Shown here one piece after another: positions 12,223-23,900 of a stretch of 64,000 bases of DNA (the stretch's first letter is position 1; each line of letters opens with the position of its first letter). The translations under genes and the position numbers were made by a program. The stretch is from the NCBI GenBank assembly GCA_033980235.1, contig CM067075.1, positions 6,240,486 to 6,304,485 on the forward strand, written 5' to 3'. The stretch is from Diadema setosum (lineage: Eukaryota; Echinodermata; Echinoidea; Diadematoida; Diadematidae). The notes under the pieces were generated by a model. The model did no database searches and was not told the DNA's origin. It saw only the letters and a program-made list of their open reading frames with translations.

Positions 12223-12829
12223 ATTTTTGTATAATATTGATTATTAGTCACTCCTAACGGATTTAACAACCAAGTTTACGTTGTATTGCATTTAAATCAA
12301 CCCATGTAATAATGTTAAGTGCATGAAATCATTTTCTATAAAAAAAAACCCACAGAATTTGAAAGCGACTGGATTTGACTTGCAACTATTCGTTTTTATC
12401 AATGCCATTCCTTGGTATTTGTAATCTATCTATTAGTTTCTTGGCAATAATAAACGTATGAGCAATATGTTTAAAAACCATCAGGCGAACCACCAAAGAA
12501 TGAGAACACGTATGTGCGATCTTATCTTAAAAAAAAAATAAATTGATTTCATGCTAGAGCATGGTGAGAAATATTTCGCTTGTGCGGTATACATGTAACT
12601 CTTATTTCGACATCTAAATAAAGCATTCGAGTTTGATGTTCCATGAATGCATTAATAGCGTATTGAATAAATTCACGAAATTCATGACTGAGCTCATTTC
12701 CCCTGCATGAATGCCTGTGTGCGATACTGGAGGTGTGAGTATGTGTGTGAAGATGATCAGAAGAATGAGAGTTGATGAAGAGAAGTTTGATTAATATCGA
12801 TATGTTGGAAACCCGTATCCAGGTAAGCC

Positions 12830-13560
12830 CGTTTCGGCCGTCATGAAATTACACCTCTCGTAAGGCCTTCATTCTATTTGATGAAAAAAAGACGTAAACT
12901 AAAAGTGAAGCTGAGTAGATCAAAGGTGATAGCGAATAAAAAATTTAATTTGTTTTCATATTCCACAAGATTTAATGATATTTAATCAATAATTTGGATG
13001 TAAGAAGTGATAGGGTCTCATACTTGCAATGATTATTACAGTACTACACGCGTTACGCAAGTGCGGCCGTCGACATTACCCTTAAATTTCTGTATAACCG
13101 TATTGAACCTTTTCCCTTTAATGTCGTGTAACTTTAAAAGAAATTGGTGTATTGAATAGCCGCTTTCACAGAATAATACTTATTTATGGAGTTTAACTTA
13201 AGGAAAATTCCGATGTTATTTGTAAACAGAAATTAAATGTATGGAAAAAACATTACTGAAATCTGTATTTCTTGGGAAAAATGTAAAAAAAAAAAATCCT
13301 TCCTTCCTTAGTATTTCATAACAACAACTGTTTATTACATAAAACGGGGTATTAACTTGTAGGAAATCTAATTCTCTTTAATATGATACCATTTTTATGG
13401 TAATTTGATATTCTTAACTAAAGTTATTCAAAAATAATCCGTATCCTAGCAACGGGCGGCGGCCATCTTTGAAGTATGCAAATTAGACGCACGCGCAACC
13501 CTTTTTTCCGCTGGCGACAAGCAGATTCGCAAAATACAGGTTCTGACGATCTTCGAACAC
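12830..13560. repeat. Inner, diverged duplicate of the right end module (copy 1)
   Basis: It follows the outer module landmark by landmark: CTAGCAACGGGCGGCGGCCA, GGCGACAAGCAGATTCG, CTTTAATGTCGTGTAACTTT and ACCATTTTTATGGTAATTTG. It is clearly less similar to either outer module than those are to each other. The element end is therefore a tandem of two modules of different age. Confidence 0.8.
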
Positions 13561-14625
13561 ATCGTAGATTTTTTTTTTTGGGGGGGGGGGGGTGCACGGG
13601 GACCATTTCTGAAGAATAGTAACCCAGTATGGGCCGACATGAACTACACAGATACTTCCCTTCATTTTGTTATGAAAAAATAAGATAGCCATGTTTCATT
13701 TTAAACTCTGAAAGGCCATTTAACAAGTTCTTTATTTCTTAGGGCTTTTAGCATAAGATTCTTCTTTTTTTTTCACTTTAATCTTCCAATAAGAGGAAAC
13801 TGTCACGTCAAATTTTTTTCTTTAACTTTTTAATATCAGATAAGTTGTGATTTTGGAGGGAATCCAAAAAGACAAGAAACTGTTCATTTATGGGAAGCTG
13901 AATGGATTGAGTTTGGTAACACAGAATAGAAAAAAAAAACATTTTTATTTCATATAAGGAATAGAAAGTGTAATTTTTCTTTCTTTCTTCGCCGATTTCG
14001 ATGAGATTTGATCAATAGATAGCAGTGATCTACAACAAACCCTACATACAGAACCTACGCAATTGCGCGCGGAGACATTATAACCCTTAAATATTGCTGT
14101 AAAACCTATTGAACCATGTCCCCTTTAATGTCGTGTAACTTTTAAAGGAATTGGTGTATTGGAAAGCCGTTTTCACATGATAATAGCTATGTTTGGGGGA
14201 TAATTTTAGGAAATTTCAAATGTTATTTGTAAATGCATATTAGATGTATGGAAAAGAACACTATAACCAAATTCCGTATCTTTTTAGAAAAATGCTAAAA
14301 AACATAATTCCTTCCTTAATATTTCATGACAACAACTATTTATCCCATCAAATGGGGTATCAGCTTGTAGGAAATTTAATTCTCTTCAAAATGATACCAT
14401 TTTTATGGTAATTTGTTATTCCTAACTAAAATTATTCAAAGATAATCCGTCTCCTAGCAACGGGCGGCGGCCATCTTAGAAATATGCAAATAAGACGCGC
14501 GCGCAACCTTTTTTTCCGCTGGCGACAACCGGATTCGGAAAATACAGGTTCTGACGATCTTCGAACATATCGTAGAATTTTGTTTTAGGGGGGGTGTACG
14601 GGGACCCTTTCTGGCTGCTAGACTA
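13561..14625 (-). repeat. Right terminal inverted repeat of copy 1
   Basis: Inverted match to 7873-8966. Read inward it carries the right-type diagnostic bases GTACACC, CTGTATTTTCCG and AAGATGGCCGCC. Confidence 0.9.
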
Positions 14626-14655
14626 TCTCTACCCCTTTTGCACACACAAAGACAA

Positions 14656-14659
<4 letters not shown>

Positions 14660-14689
<30 letters not shown>

Positions 14690-14945
14690 AAGCTCATATT
14701 GATCCCTCGGATCATTTTGTGCTCCTTGCATAGATGCTTACACATACTACAGTACATTGAAATTCTGATAGAGGCTAATCGATGCGATACTTTATGAAAA
14801 CTCATCATTATTGTCCTTTAAAGGATTTTTGAGTTTGGCAAATCGAATTGCCATATTTGCCGTGACATCTGCGTTCATTTCTGCGAGTTTGATAATAATG
14901 AAAATAACAAAAATACTACTACTACTCGATACGACGACGACGACG

Positions 14946-15041
<96 letters not shown>

Positions 15042-15052
15042 ATGATAATAAT

Positions 15053-15085
<33 letters not shown>

Positions 15086-15086
15086 A
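14660..15086. repeat. Microsatellite cluster: (CA)n, (GAC)n, (TAC)n, (CAT)n
   Basis: CA repeats end near 14691. GAC runs at 14931-14945 pass into a (TAC/ACT) array to about 15040 and then into (CAT/TCA)n at 15055-15086. Open frames of about 100 residues on both strands arise only because the repeat lacks stops. Confidence 0.93.
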
Positions 15087-15100
15087 GGTATTCTCATCCG

Positions 15101-15248
15101 GGACCCCGTTTCATAAAACTTGTTATCAGTGACAACTGCAGCATTTCTATGAAAAATTTGCTCTCAGCCAATCAGATGTAAGGATTTCAGTAGCTTGTCA
15201 CAACTTTAACAACTTGTCACTGGTAACAAGTTTTATGAAACGGGGCCC
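15101..15248. mobile_element. Short foldback MITE with CCCCGTTTCATAAAACTTGT ends
   Basis: The left end CCCCGTTTCATAAAACTTGT is matched inverted by ACAAGTTTTATGAAACGGGG on the right. Inside, CAGTGACAA faces TTGTCACTG. The length is about 148 bp with no coding capacity. Confidence 0.8.
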
Positions 15249-15364
15249 TGGTCATTCACATTGGATGCCCTATTTGGAGTGGGGAGGGGGCGACTTTCGC
15301 GGGTAGTGAAAGGCGATAATCAGCACAATGAACTGCACTGAAAATCAACAGGAATGGTTATAGA

Positions 15365-15825
15365 TCTGGAGGATGATGTTTGTTACTCCGAAGGTTCATT
15401 AATTCGAAAATGATAGAGGTTCGTTATTCCCAAACATGTAAATTTCTTAAACCTATCGGAGGTTCGTTAATCCGAAAGTGAAAAAAAAAAGTTTCGTTAA
15501 TTCAAACATTATTCATTGTTATTAGTGGTCTCAGGGTTCGTTATTCCGAAGGTTCGTTAATCCGAAAATAAAGGTTTGTTATTCCGAAGGTTCGTTAATC
15601 CGAAAATGTAAAGGTGGTGCGTCTAAACGAACCTTATTTCTTTGGATTAACGAACCTTCGGAATAACTGACCCTTTCTTCTCCTTTTTTTTTCCATTTTC
15701 GGATTTACGAACCTTTGGAATAACGAACCAGATTTCATATTTGTATCAACAATCCTTTGTAATAACGGTCCTTCGGAAACACGAATCTTATCTCACTTTG
15801 GGAATAACGAACTGTAACCATTTCT
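15365..15825. repeat. TTCCGAA foldback array
   Basis: The left half repeats GGTTCGTTATTCCGAA and GGTTCGTTAATCCGAAAATG. The right half repeats the reverse complements (TTCGGATTAACGAACC, TTCGGAATAACGAACC). The whole is a long imperfect palindrome made of a ~40-bp unit. Relatives lie at 26692-27170, 28266-28580 and 58940-59890. Confidence 0.85.
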
Positions 15826-15915
15826 GGACACACACATCCGTCGCCATCTGTTAATCATCGGGTACATTTTACAGTTACTGCATGCAGACACTGGTACAGA
15901 TTGCCTTTGGTACAG

Positions 15916-16103
15916 TACAGTACACTCCTGTTCACGGTTATAACAAAATCCCGGTTACAACGAAGTGAAAATTCAGGTCACAACATTATCCGCTTTGTTT
16001 CTTTTTCATTGATTATTTTGTTCGGTTATAACGAATTTTCGATATATATAATGGAAGAAAAATGCTATTCCCGAGGATTTCGTTAAAACGGGAGTCCACT
16101 GTA
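15916..16103. mobile_element. TA-flanked MITE
   Basis: The left end TACAGTACACTCCTGTTCAC mirrors the reverse complement of the right end, TACAGTGGACTCCCGTTTTA. Both are flanked by TA. Inside, GGTTATAAC and GTTACAACGAAG motifs repeat. TA duplications and CAGTGGACTCCCGTT-like ends suggest the Tc1/mariner/pogo group (inference). Confidence 0.72.
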
Positions 16104-17699
16104 CTTTCTCATGCACACTAATCATGCATCAGCACATTTTACCACATCACGAGGCAATACACATTCTTCGTCAACAGCCCGTCAGGTTCGTGGAACCAGG
16201 CAGGATGCATGTATTGCAACTGATTGACAATTAAATTGCCCTACATCGACGTAAAGAATGATGAATGTAGGGGAAAAATCGTAAACGCAAACAGAAAAAA
16301 TTCTTTACTAGAGTGCAAGGTATAATGCGATATGATCATAAATCGTAATCATTTTTATCATTTATCACCTGGAGATAACGTCTGTAATTGATGTAATGGA
16401 TAACAACGACATGACATGAACTAAAATGCCTTTTCTTTTTTTGGAGGGTATATGACTATATTGCATTATCAGTCAAGGTAGCCAACCATTATTATTGGAA
16501 CTATACGGAGAGCAAGTGGCCGTCATCAGCATAATAATGATTATTATGGATAGCGTTTCTATGTTCCGCATGCAAGCTTATCATGTTGATTTATAGTCCT
16601 ATCCTGAAATTCTTTTTTTTTTATGGCGAGTTTGATAGTACACAACAATTCATTCTAGAATGAGATGGCAATGATTCAAATCGAAAATAGGCATTGACGT
16701 CGCATTACCACATTGCACTGGTAACTATCATGAAATTAAAAGTGCACAAGTGCGTCTTTTGCACTGTGGAATTTTATTGTAATAATATCGTTGATTCAGA
16801 TTTTTATACATTTTCCATGTTTAAATGATAACAATGATCTTCAACGTTTCAACAATAATGATAATGATAATGATAATAGTGGCCTCTTATAAATCGCTGA
16901 AAACCATAAATGATTCTCATGGCGCTGTTACATAACCAGCATGAACAGTACATGATACAACCATATTATAATGATTAAGTATCTATGACAGGCTATATCA
17001 TTGATGTTTGTTAATGAATGGACATGATCTGTTGAAAATAATGGGAAAGGTAATGATGATGAGTCTTTCCACTTGCCTCCAAAACAATTTTGTTTTCAGA
17101 TGACCAGCAGGAGGCGCAAGCGTGTTATTAAATTCGATTCGAACTCACGAACTTTTTTATTTATTTTTATTCACTTGTTCAGTCTTACTTCAGCAGGGTA
17201 TAATAGCCTCATCAGTAGGCAGGTGCTGTTCTTACTTGGGGCTCTGCACATATACAATCATCATAACATATAACAAAACAATGACATTTACACAAAGTAC
17301 AACATACGTGGACAGGTACAGTTCTTCCACTGATCCTGAATATACAATCACAAAGTAACTATACAATGACATTTATAAACATACTAATCAAACAAACGAT
17401 AATACCATGGTGGGCCTATGTATCTTTAAAAAAAAAGACATAAAAAAAACTTTTGAAAATTTGGGGAACATATTGGGCAGAGATAAGAGGAAGATGTGAT
17501 GGGCTCACCAACAGACCGAGGGAGTCATAATCGTTGTTGTTGGTTTTTTTTTGTCTTTATACATTCCACCTTGTGTTGTCCCTTTTGGTCAAATGACATT
17601 TAAAATACTTTAAAGATTTATATTATTTGTTCTACGTGTGTGTGTTCCGTTCCTTCAGTTAAAAAAAAATGTTACAAGGCATATGTTCAGAGGCCGTTG
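16104..17699. other. Non-coding DNA, no gene seen
   Basis: AT-rich with short GATAAT repeats near 16855-16880. None of the short open frames looks like a protein domain. Confidence 0.4.
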
Positions 17700-17910
17700 T
17701 CCAAGTCAAGCGATTTACTGATATTGATAACGGTCTCTCCCACCTGTACATGAAATTCATGTATCATTTCACATGATTATAAACTTGTAATGTGAAAACT
17801 TGTTTGTATCTTCATGACTTGTGAATAATATGTTTGATATTGTTATACCTATTTTCTGTTATGTACAAGTGGAGAAATAAAGCTTACTGAAACTGAAACT
17901 GAAATACTGA
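17700..17910 (+). repeat. Possible LINE 3' untranslated tail
   Basis: The stretch ends in GTGGAGAAATAAAGCTTACTG followed by two further ACTGAA repeats. Short terminal repeats after an AATAAAGC are a common pattern at the 3' end of CR1/L2-type retrotransposons. No coding part is joined to it. It could instead be the 3' end of an ordinary transcript. Confidence 0.35.
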
Positions 17911-18014
17911 GGAGGTAGACTTAAGTTGACACCTGCTGAGAGGAAGGGGTGCGTTCATTTCTCCAGACTGCCAGAAGGGTGAAATTTTGTCAGATGCGTG
18001 TATGGCATTAGGTA

Positions 18015-18955
18015 CATGTAGAAGTAGAGGAGTGTACTAGTAATGCCCTGGATAACCTCATCCCCTACTATGCCTCGAACCATGCACCTAAGATCAAACA
18101 CAGACAAGACCCAGCTGTGTGCTCTCCATGTAAGGGACATACAAGCAGGCCATGAGTTTCATGTCAGCTGGTATCGGAAGCATCCCCCATGCACCTCAAT
18201 ATCCATCTATATTAGGTGTCACCCCAGAGATAGGTCCCTCATTTTAGTACAAGGACCATATCATGATCAACACCAAGGCGAAGGTGGTATCTAGATACAG
18301 CATCTTCCGGAAGCTAGTAAACACCGAGTGTGGATCAGAGATGCCAAAACTATCCGTTCTGCGGCTCTCGTCTTGTGCTTCTTAGCTTCTAAGTATTATG
18401 CTTCTCCTGGTTGGCGTAGATCAGCCCATGCCGCCAAAATCTACCCAGCTTTAAATGACGTCTGTCGAACCATTAATGGGTGGCTGAAACCCACCGGTGC
18501 AGAAGAAGGTGACATCCTAATGAGAGAAACTAAAGCAGGAAACCGACCTTTGACACCCCTGTTTGATCATACTCCAACAAGAACAAAGTTGAAGCTACTC
18601 CAGACACAAACTTCATCCATTCAGAGAGTTCCATTCGTAATAAGCCTGATATCCAGCACCTGGCCCTGTGGAAAGACCATCTCGCCGAAACCTCGCACAA
18701 GGTGCTCAAGGGATTCATGACCACTCTGGTCCTACCCGAATGGAAAACTCTAGTCGGCCGCTGCAAAACCCAACCTTGTTTACAAGGTGGGGCTACAAAG
18801 GTGACGGGAATCATAGTTGCCATGGTGGTGAGGAACATGCGATGGAACATCTCGTAGCCTGCCCTCGCCTACCAACCCCTTTTAGGCATACCAGTGAAGG
18901 CCTAGATGCCTTGTCCCCCTGAGCAAGAACGTGTGTGTGGAACATTGGTCAGGAC
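18015..18955 (+). pseudogene. Decayed non-LTR reverse transcriptase, C-terminal part
   Basis: Translated across several frameshifts, this gives the usual ending of a jockey-like LINE ORF2. The order is an ALDNLIPYYASN block (about 18035), DKTQLCALHVRD..AG and FHVSWYRK (18100-18180), then AKTIRSAALVLCFLASKYY, GWRRSAHAAKIYPALNDVCR and INGWLKPT (18335-18500). The terminal cysteine/histidine cluster is eroded, with GYKGDGNHSCHGGEEHAMEH (about 18790-18850), where the family has CDCG..QTMEHLL. The polymerase core upstream is missing, so the copy is 5'-truncated as usual for LINEs. It is followed by a trinucleotide tail. Identification as LINE ORF2 is firm; the clade is tentative. Confidence 0.8.
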
Positions 18956-18972
18956 GGATGTAGTGACTCGAG

Positions 18973-19054
18973 AAGACGACGACGACGACGAAGAAGAAGA
19001 AGAAGAAGAAGAAGAAGAAGAAGAAGAAGAAGAAGAAAAAGAAAAAGAAGAAGA
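18973..19054 (+). repeat. (GAC)n(GAA)n tail of the LINE fragment
   Basis: GAC repeats pass into GAA repeats directly after CAGGACGGATGTAGTGACTC, the typical last unique bases of this LINE type. The microsatellite is probably the element's 3' tail. The arginine- or phenylalanine-rich open frames here are artefacts. Confidence 0.85.
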
Positions 19055-19677
19055 AGAGGTTTAGTAGAATCCTCCTTGTGTTCTTCCTTGTCTTTAATTG
19101 TGATTGCATTAAATGTGCATCGTTTTTTCCGCCATTAAGCATCCTTATTTGGTTTGTAATAATGCTGTGTTTTTCACGCTCAGCAAGGCGAAACGGCGGC
19201 AAATTCCAATGTGACTATGACTGCCACTTATCCTACGCATTAATGCGTCACATGCATTAGGGCTGTACCAATCATTGTCACTCACAGCTCGCGTTGGTGT
19301 ACTTCACTCCCTTTCCAATAACGTATCTCCTTTGACTAGAGCGGAGAACGTCTTGACAATGATGGAATTTTCAGACAATTTTATGCGATGCCATTTTATA
19401 CGTGTGTAAACAATGTAGGCCCCTACTGGTGAGATTATGAGACGGGTTTCAAAACCTATTATACATCCAAGAATTTCTGGAAAAAAAATACGCGAAAATT
19501 TCGATTTATTTTCCAGTCTTATTTCTCATATCCTTCTGGTGCAACGTTGTGGCTGGATGATGTCATTTCTTGACCGGGAATTAATAGTCACCAGGTTTGA
19601 AATGGACGCTCTGTACGTGATGTCGGTCGTGTTATATTTCTTTCGCTGCGCATGCTCGATTCCTCGTATTAGGCGTC

Positions 19678-19721
<44 letters not shown>

Positions 19722-20640
19722 TAATAATGATAATGGCAACTTGTAAAACGCACTTTTATGTATCCACACACAATTTTCAACGTTAACTGTAACTATAATG
19801 CAAAGTTTTTTTTTTTCATTTAAAGCATTCATACCCCACCCTCGAACCACCTCCCAGCAACAGCAAAACAAACAACCTCCAACGAACCCCATAATATCTC
19901 ACAGCAACTGATTGTGTTTAACATGATTAAGACAGGAAAAACAATCCAGTCTATCAAAGGCAGCAGAATAGCGTATCACTTGCTATCAGAAGTTACGAGA
20001 TAAAAATTTAGTGTTTGGACGCTCAAAGTTGTGCCCTTTGAGGTACACTGACATCAAATTCCGGTCCTGTGTCCGTGATAACTTCCTGTGATATTCATCG
20101 CACTTCGCATCACAAATTTACTGTTGAGGACTTCACAAAAAGGTAATAAGTTGCTCTAAAGGGGCCGCTTTTAGAAGGTGTAGAAGGAAATGCGAGATAA
20201 ATGACTGAATAATATCTTCGAAACTTATATTGATCGCACAATGCCATAATTTGTAACTTACTACACCTCTATACTTCAGCAGATGTGAACATATGGGTGT
20301 CGGGGAACCCTACGCCTACCATCGTTGACCATGCATCGGATATGACTAAACCTCTGATTTCCTCAATGAATGACTACGCGATAACCAACAATTGTTTAGA
20401 TCTTAACAAACTTCCAAAGTCAATTTGCTAACCACAAACAATGTCGAATTTCACTGATGTTGAGTCCCGGATCGTACGTCGAATGTGAAAAAAGCGACAC
20501 AATACGTCATGAACCTGTTAGACGAACCATGATCAACACCGAAGCTTCCAGGCAAGCGGGTATTCAGAAGCCAATACAGCTGAACCTATATGCATATTGT
20601 GTCAGAGCCGACACGGATACCAATTTTCATTAACGTTGAC
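19055..20640. other. Non-coding DNA with a (TAA)n microsatellite
   Basis: (TAA)n runs from about 19678 to 19736. The rest has no recognisable gene or repeat. It lies upstream of the receptor and may hold distal regulatory sequence. Confidence 0.4.
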
Positions 20641-20647
20641 GAGCAAA

Positions 20648-20720
20648 TCACGTGATGAGCAGCCACTTTTGTATCTCGTATAAGAAGCTGTGACATCCAC
20701 TGCACACGCCATTCAGAAAC
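20648..20720 (+). promoter_or_regulatory. Candidate receptor promoter (E-box, TATA-like box, initiator)
   Basis: A palindromic E-box TCACGTGA (20648-20655) lies 24 bp before TATAAG (20679-20684). A TTCAGA initiator-like site follows with its A near 20715. A good splice donor, AAGG/GTGAGT, sits at 20796/20797 and a possible acceptor, CTTCAG, ends at 20965. This would give a short non-coding first exon and a 169-bp intron. A second TATATAAA at 20834-20841 is the alternative. All of this is inferred from motif matches. Confidence 0.3.
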
Positions 20721-20976
20721 ATTATGAATAAACAGACTGGAGTTTTAATAATTGGATCTACCTCATCTCAATAACCAGATGCAGACCCAAAGAAGGGTGA
20801 GTTTGTTTATGTCTATGTTTTGTGCACAAAGGATATATAAATCGTCCAATCTCTATACTTCTAGTAAGACTCTGGCGAAATGCTCCAATTGTTAATCTGC
20901 ACATGCAAGGTTAACAAACCCGTGCAAAGGAACTCTGAGATATCTCGAAATAAACGTAACTTCAGCACAATAAGGA

Positions 20977-23900
20977 ATGGATGTCACAGTATTAAAGTCG
21001 ACGGGGATGTCAACCTCCAGTCCCATTCATCTGTCTACTTTTTGGACACCTGTCATGCATGGCTCAAATTCTACAAGCAACTGGGATATATCGACGTCAA
21101 TCGCATTATCAACTTCTCTGGCTTTTATCATGCTCGTCAGCTTCATCGGAAATTCCCTCATCATCTTGACAATGGTGATATTCAAAAAAATGCGGACGAA
21201 AACAAATATTTTCATTGCAAACCTAGCGGTGGCGGACCTAGGCGTGACTCTGCTGTGTATGCCGTTTTCACTTACAACAATTATCCACGGCAGGTGGATG
21301 TTTCGACAGTCGATATGCGACATGAACGCGTTCTTCGACGCACTCTGTCTCGTTGGTTCGATCCACAGCCTCATGCACATCGGTATCCACAAGTTTTGCT
21401 CCCTGGTGAAGCCGTTGTCGAGGATCATCACGCACCGACGGATGTGGCTGATGATTGCCTTCGCCTGGCTCTGTGCATTTTCCTGTGCCATCGGACCCAT
21501 GATCAACTGGACAGAGAACGAATTTAAGCCTGGCACCACACAGTGTGGCCCAAAGTACCCTAATCAAACAAAGGAGTACGCTCATGCTTACTTTAATATC
21601 ACAGTCGGTTACTTCATCCCAATTCTGGTCATCATTGTCCTGTATTCATGCATCTTTAGAACAGTGAGACAATACAATAATCGTCTGAGGCAACATTCTT
21701 CCATGGATATTCAGCAGATATTTAGGCAGCAGACACGCACAATAGGAACACTTTTCGGGCTGGTCCTGGCCTTCGTGCTGCTATGGACACCCTACTTCAC
21801 CTACGTTTGCCTCGGTGTGTTTCGGGGCTTTGAGACCCTGCCAAACTGGCTAAATCTTGTCGGCTATTGGTGTGGCTATGCAAACTCGGCCCTGAATCCC
21901 ATTATCTACGCGTGGAGAGCAAGATCATTCAGAAATGCTATCAAGGAAATATGTTGCTGCTTGTGTTTGAAGAGGAGGAGACCTATCCAGAAGAAGGGTG
22001 AGAACTATTCTTTTATATATCTCAAGTCTCATCTGTTTGCACGAATTGCCATTTCTTTTTCTTTTTTTTTTCAAATGACAATGCATGTCAATTCACCAAT
22101 CATGCCAATAGGTATCCCCGTTTTGCAAAGATCATATCATATCAAATGTATTTCCTTCTTATAATGCATCAATTGATTTTTTATATTCTAGCCACCCGTC
22201 TCAGTTTGTTTTAAATTTTTCATGTGTAAGTGGTCAATTAAAGCATATATAGAAGGGAGGGAGTTGCAGCAGGAGTAAAACCTTTTTTTTTGTTTTTTTT
22301 TACTGCAACTAGATTCTTTACACGATTTAAAAGTCAGTACTTTCAGTAGGTGCTTATACTGCTCAGTTATTTTCAATTTTTCCAATTGATGTGCACTATT
22401 TATGTGCAAAAAATAGATATAAACTGGCTGCACTTCCTGTCAATGAGCTCTAGACAGCTGCTAAAGCTGAACACTATTGGTATGCTTATTGAGTATCAAC
22501 ACTTTACTTTCATTTTGACATCGTGTAGGCCTATGTTGCTGCCTCGACTGCAACAGCAACACTAAAGGGGAAATCCAATCAAAATATAAGTTAGTCTGAT
22601 AGCAGATAAAAGAAAAGGAGTAAAATTTTACGAGTACAACGATAAAAATTTGACTGAAATCGGATGAAAAATAAGGAAGTTATCAAATTTTGAAGTTTTG
22701 ACTTTTTCTCCAAAACAGTTCTTGTACAGCGGGTATGAATATGCAAATGAGTGAGCTAACCATGTCGTACCTTCACAATTTTTCATTGATCGTGTACAAA
22801 AAAAAAGAAAGAAAGAAAGAAAAGAAAGAGAATTCAATGTTTCTGTCATTGAAGTCTGAAACATGATGTTATTCCTGTAGAAGAGTGATCAGTTGGATGT
22901 ATGAGGATTTGAGCCTCGGGTATAATTGCGCTTGAATGAAAAAACTGGAAATTTCAAAATTTTACGCACAAACTATATGGTAAGTTGTGAGGGAATGACA
23001 TGCTCACTTTGCCATTTGCGTATTCATATTGACTATTCAAGAACTGTTTCCCCAAATTAGCGAGACTTCAAAATTTCATGACTTCATTATTTTTCATCCG
23101 ATTTCGATTAAATTCATAATTAGGGCATTAACATTCCTCTTAAAAATAGAAAGGAATCTACCCGTAGAAGTCCACCGTCACACTTACCCTAAGACTAGTC
23201 GCCGACCAACAGGAACATGAAATAAAACTAACAACAACAGAAAAAAAAAACAATGGAAAAAGACACAACCACCACCGACAAGAACAGCAGCAACAACAAA
23301 AAGCAACCATTGACATTAAAATCGGCGACTAATACCCAAATTTGAATTGGATGCAGGCCACTTACCGACCGGTTGCCTTCTGTGTAGCATCATCTTGCTA
23401 GCATCATCCGAATATTTTGATAACAACAACAACAACAAAAGCGAACATCATAAATAGGTGACAGCTTGCAGAAAGGTTGGCAAATGGTAGACAACTGGTC
23501 GGCAACTGGTTGTCGACCATTAAAAATTGGTCGCCTATTAGTTGCTGATGTTCCATTTAGCGACAATTTGAAGACTGCTCTCTCTCTTTCCCTCAGTTTC
23601 AAAAGCACAGTTTTGTCATGTGAATAAAGCTGATGTCACTAGTCATACGACACTGATCTTCCCCACCCCTTGCCCTTGCCCTTACACTTCTCTCACACTC
23701 CTTTAGGCATGTCTTTAGTATTGTAGGGATCTTTTATGTGGTCAGGAAATGGTGCATGAATGAATGTGGATTGCATAAACATTTTAAGTACTTGGCACGT
23801 GGACGCGGCACGCGGACGCAGACACTCTAGTTGTTATAAACTGGTTGGCGACCACTTGGCAAATGGTCTGAAATCAGTCTTTAATTGGTCGGCAATATCA

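Larger units (their letters stand above)
7873..14625 (+). mobile_element. Large non-autonomous TIR transposon, copy 1 (6753 bp)
   Basis: Both ends read inward as TAGTCTAGCAGCCAGAAAGG. The flanks TCT (7870-7872) and TCT (14626-14628) form a 3-bp target-site duplication. The terminal inverted repeats are about 1.1 kb (7873-8966 and 13561-14625). The interior holds, in order: an AGGTCA-rich repeat fragment, a three-copy ~318-bp tandem, a 1-kb AGGTCA-rich repeat, an imperfect palindrome near 11465, AT and TC microsatellites, and a second diverged copy of the end module (about 12830-13560). I found no frame resembling a transposase, integrase or helicase, so it must be mobilised in trans. A near-identical copy lies inverted at 32066-38825. 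The superfamily is unassigned: 3-bp duplications occur in several groups and the terminal bases match none that I recognise. Confidence 0.93.

Noticed and set aside
13424..13692. Repeated 60-89-codon frames in the transposon ends
   Set aside because: The same frames appear in every end module, contain poly-Pro/Lys from C/A runs and resemble no transposase.
14792..15116. 101-codon frames on both strands
   Set aside because: Translation of TAC and CAT microsatellites.
15365..15825. CRISPR-like direct repeats
   Set aside because: Repeats are degenerate, lack regular spacers and reverse orientation midway; the DNA is eukaryotic.
18882..19202. Poly-Phe and poly-Arg frames
   Set aside because: Translation of the GAC/GAA tail of the LINE fragment.
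20880..21585. Long frames overlapping the receptor in other frames and on the minus strand
   Set aside because: Shadows of the seven-helix exon. The plus-strand one at 20880 matters only as a possible upstream ATG.
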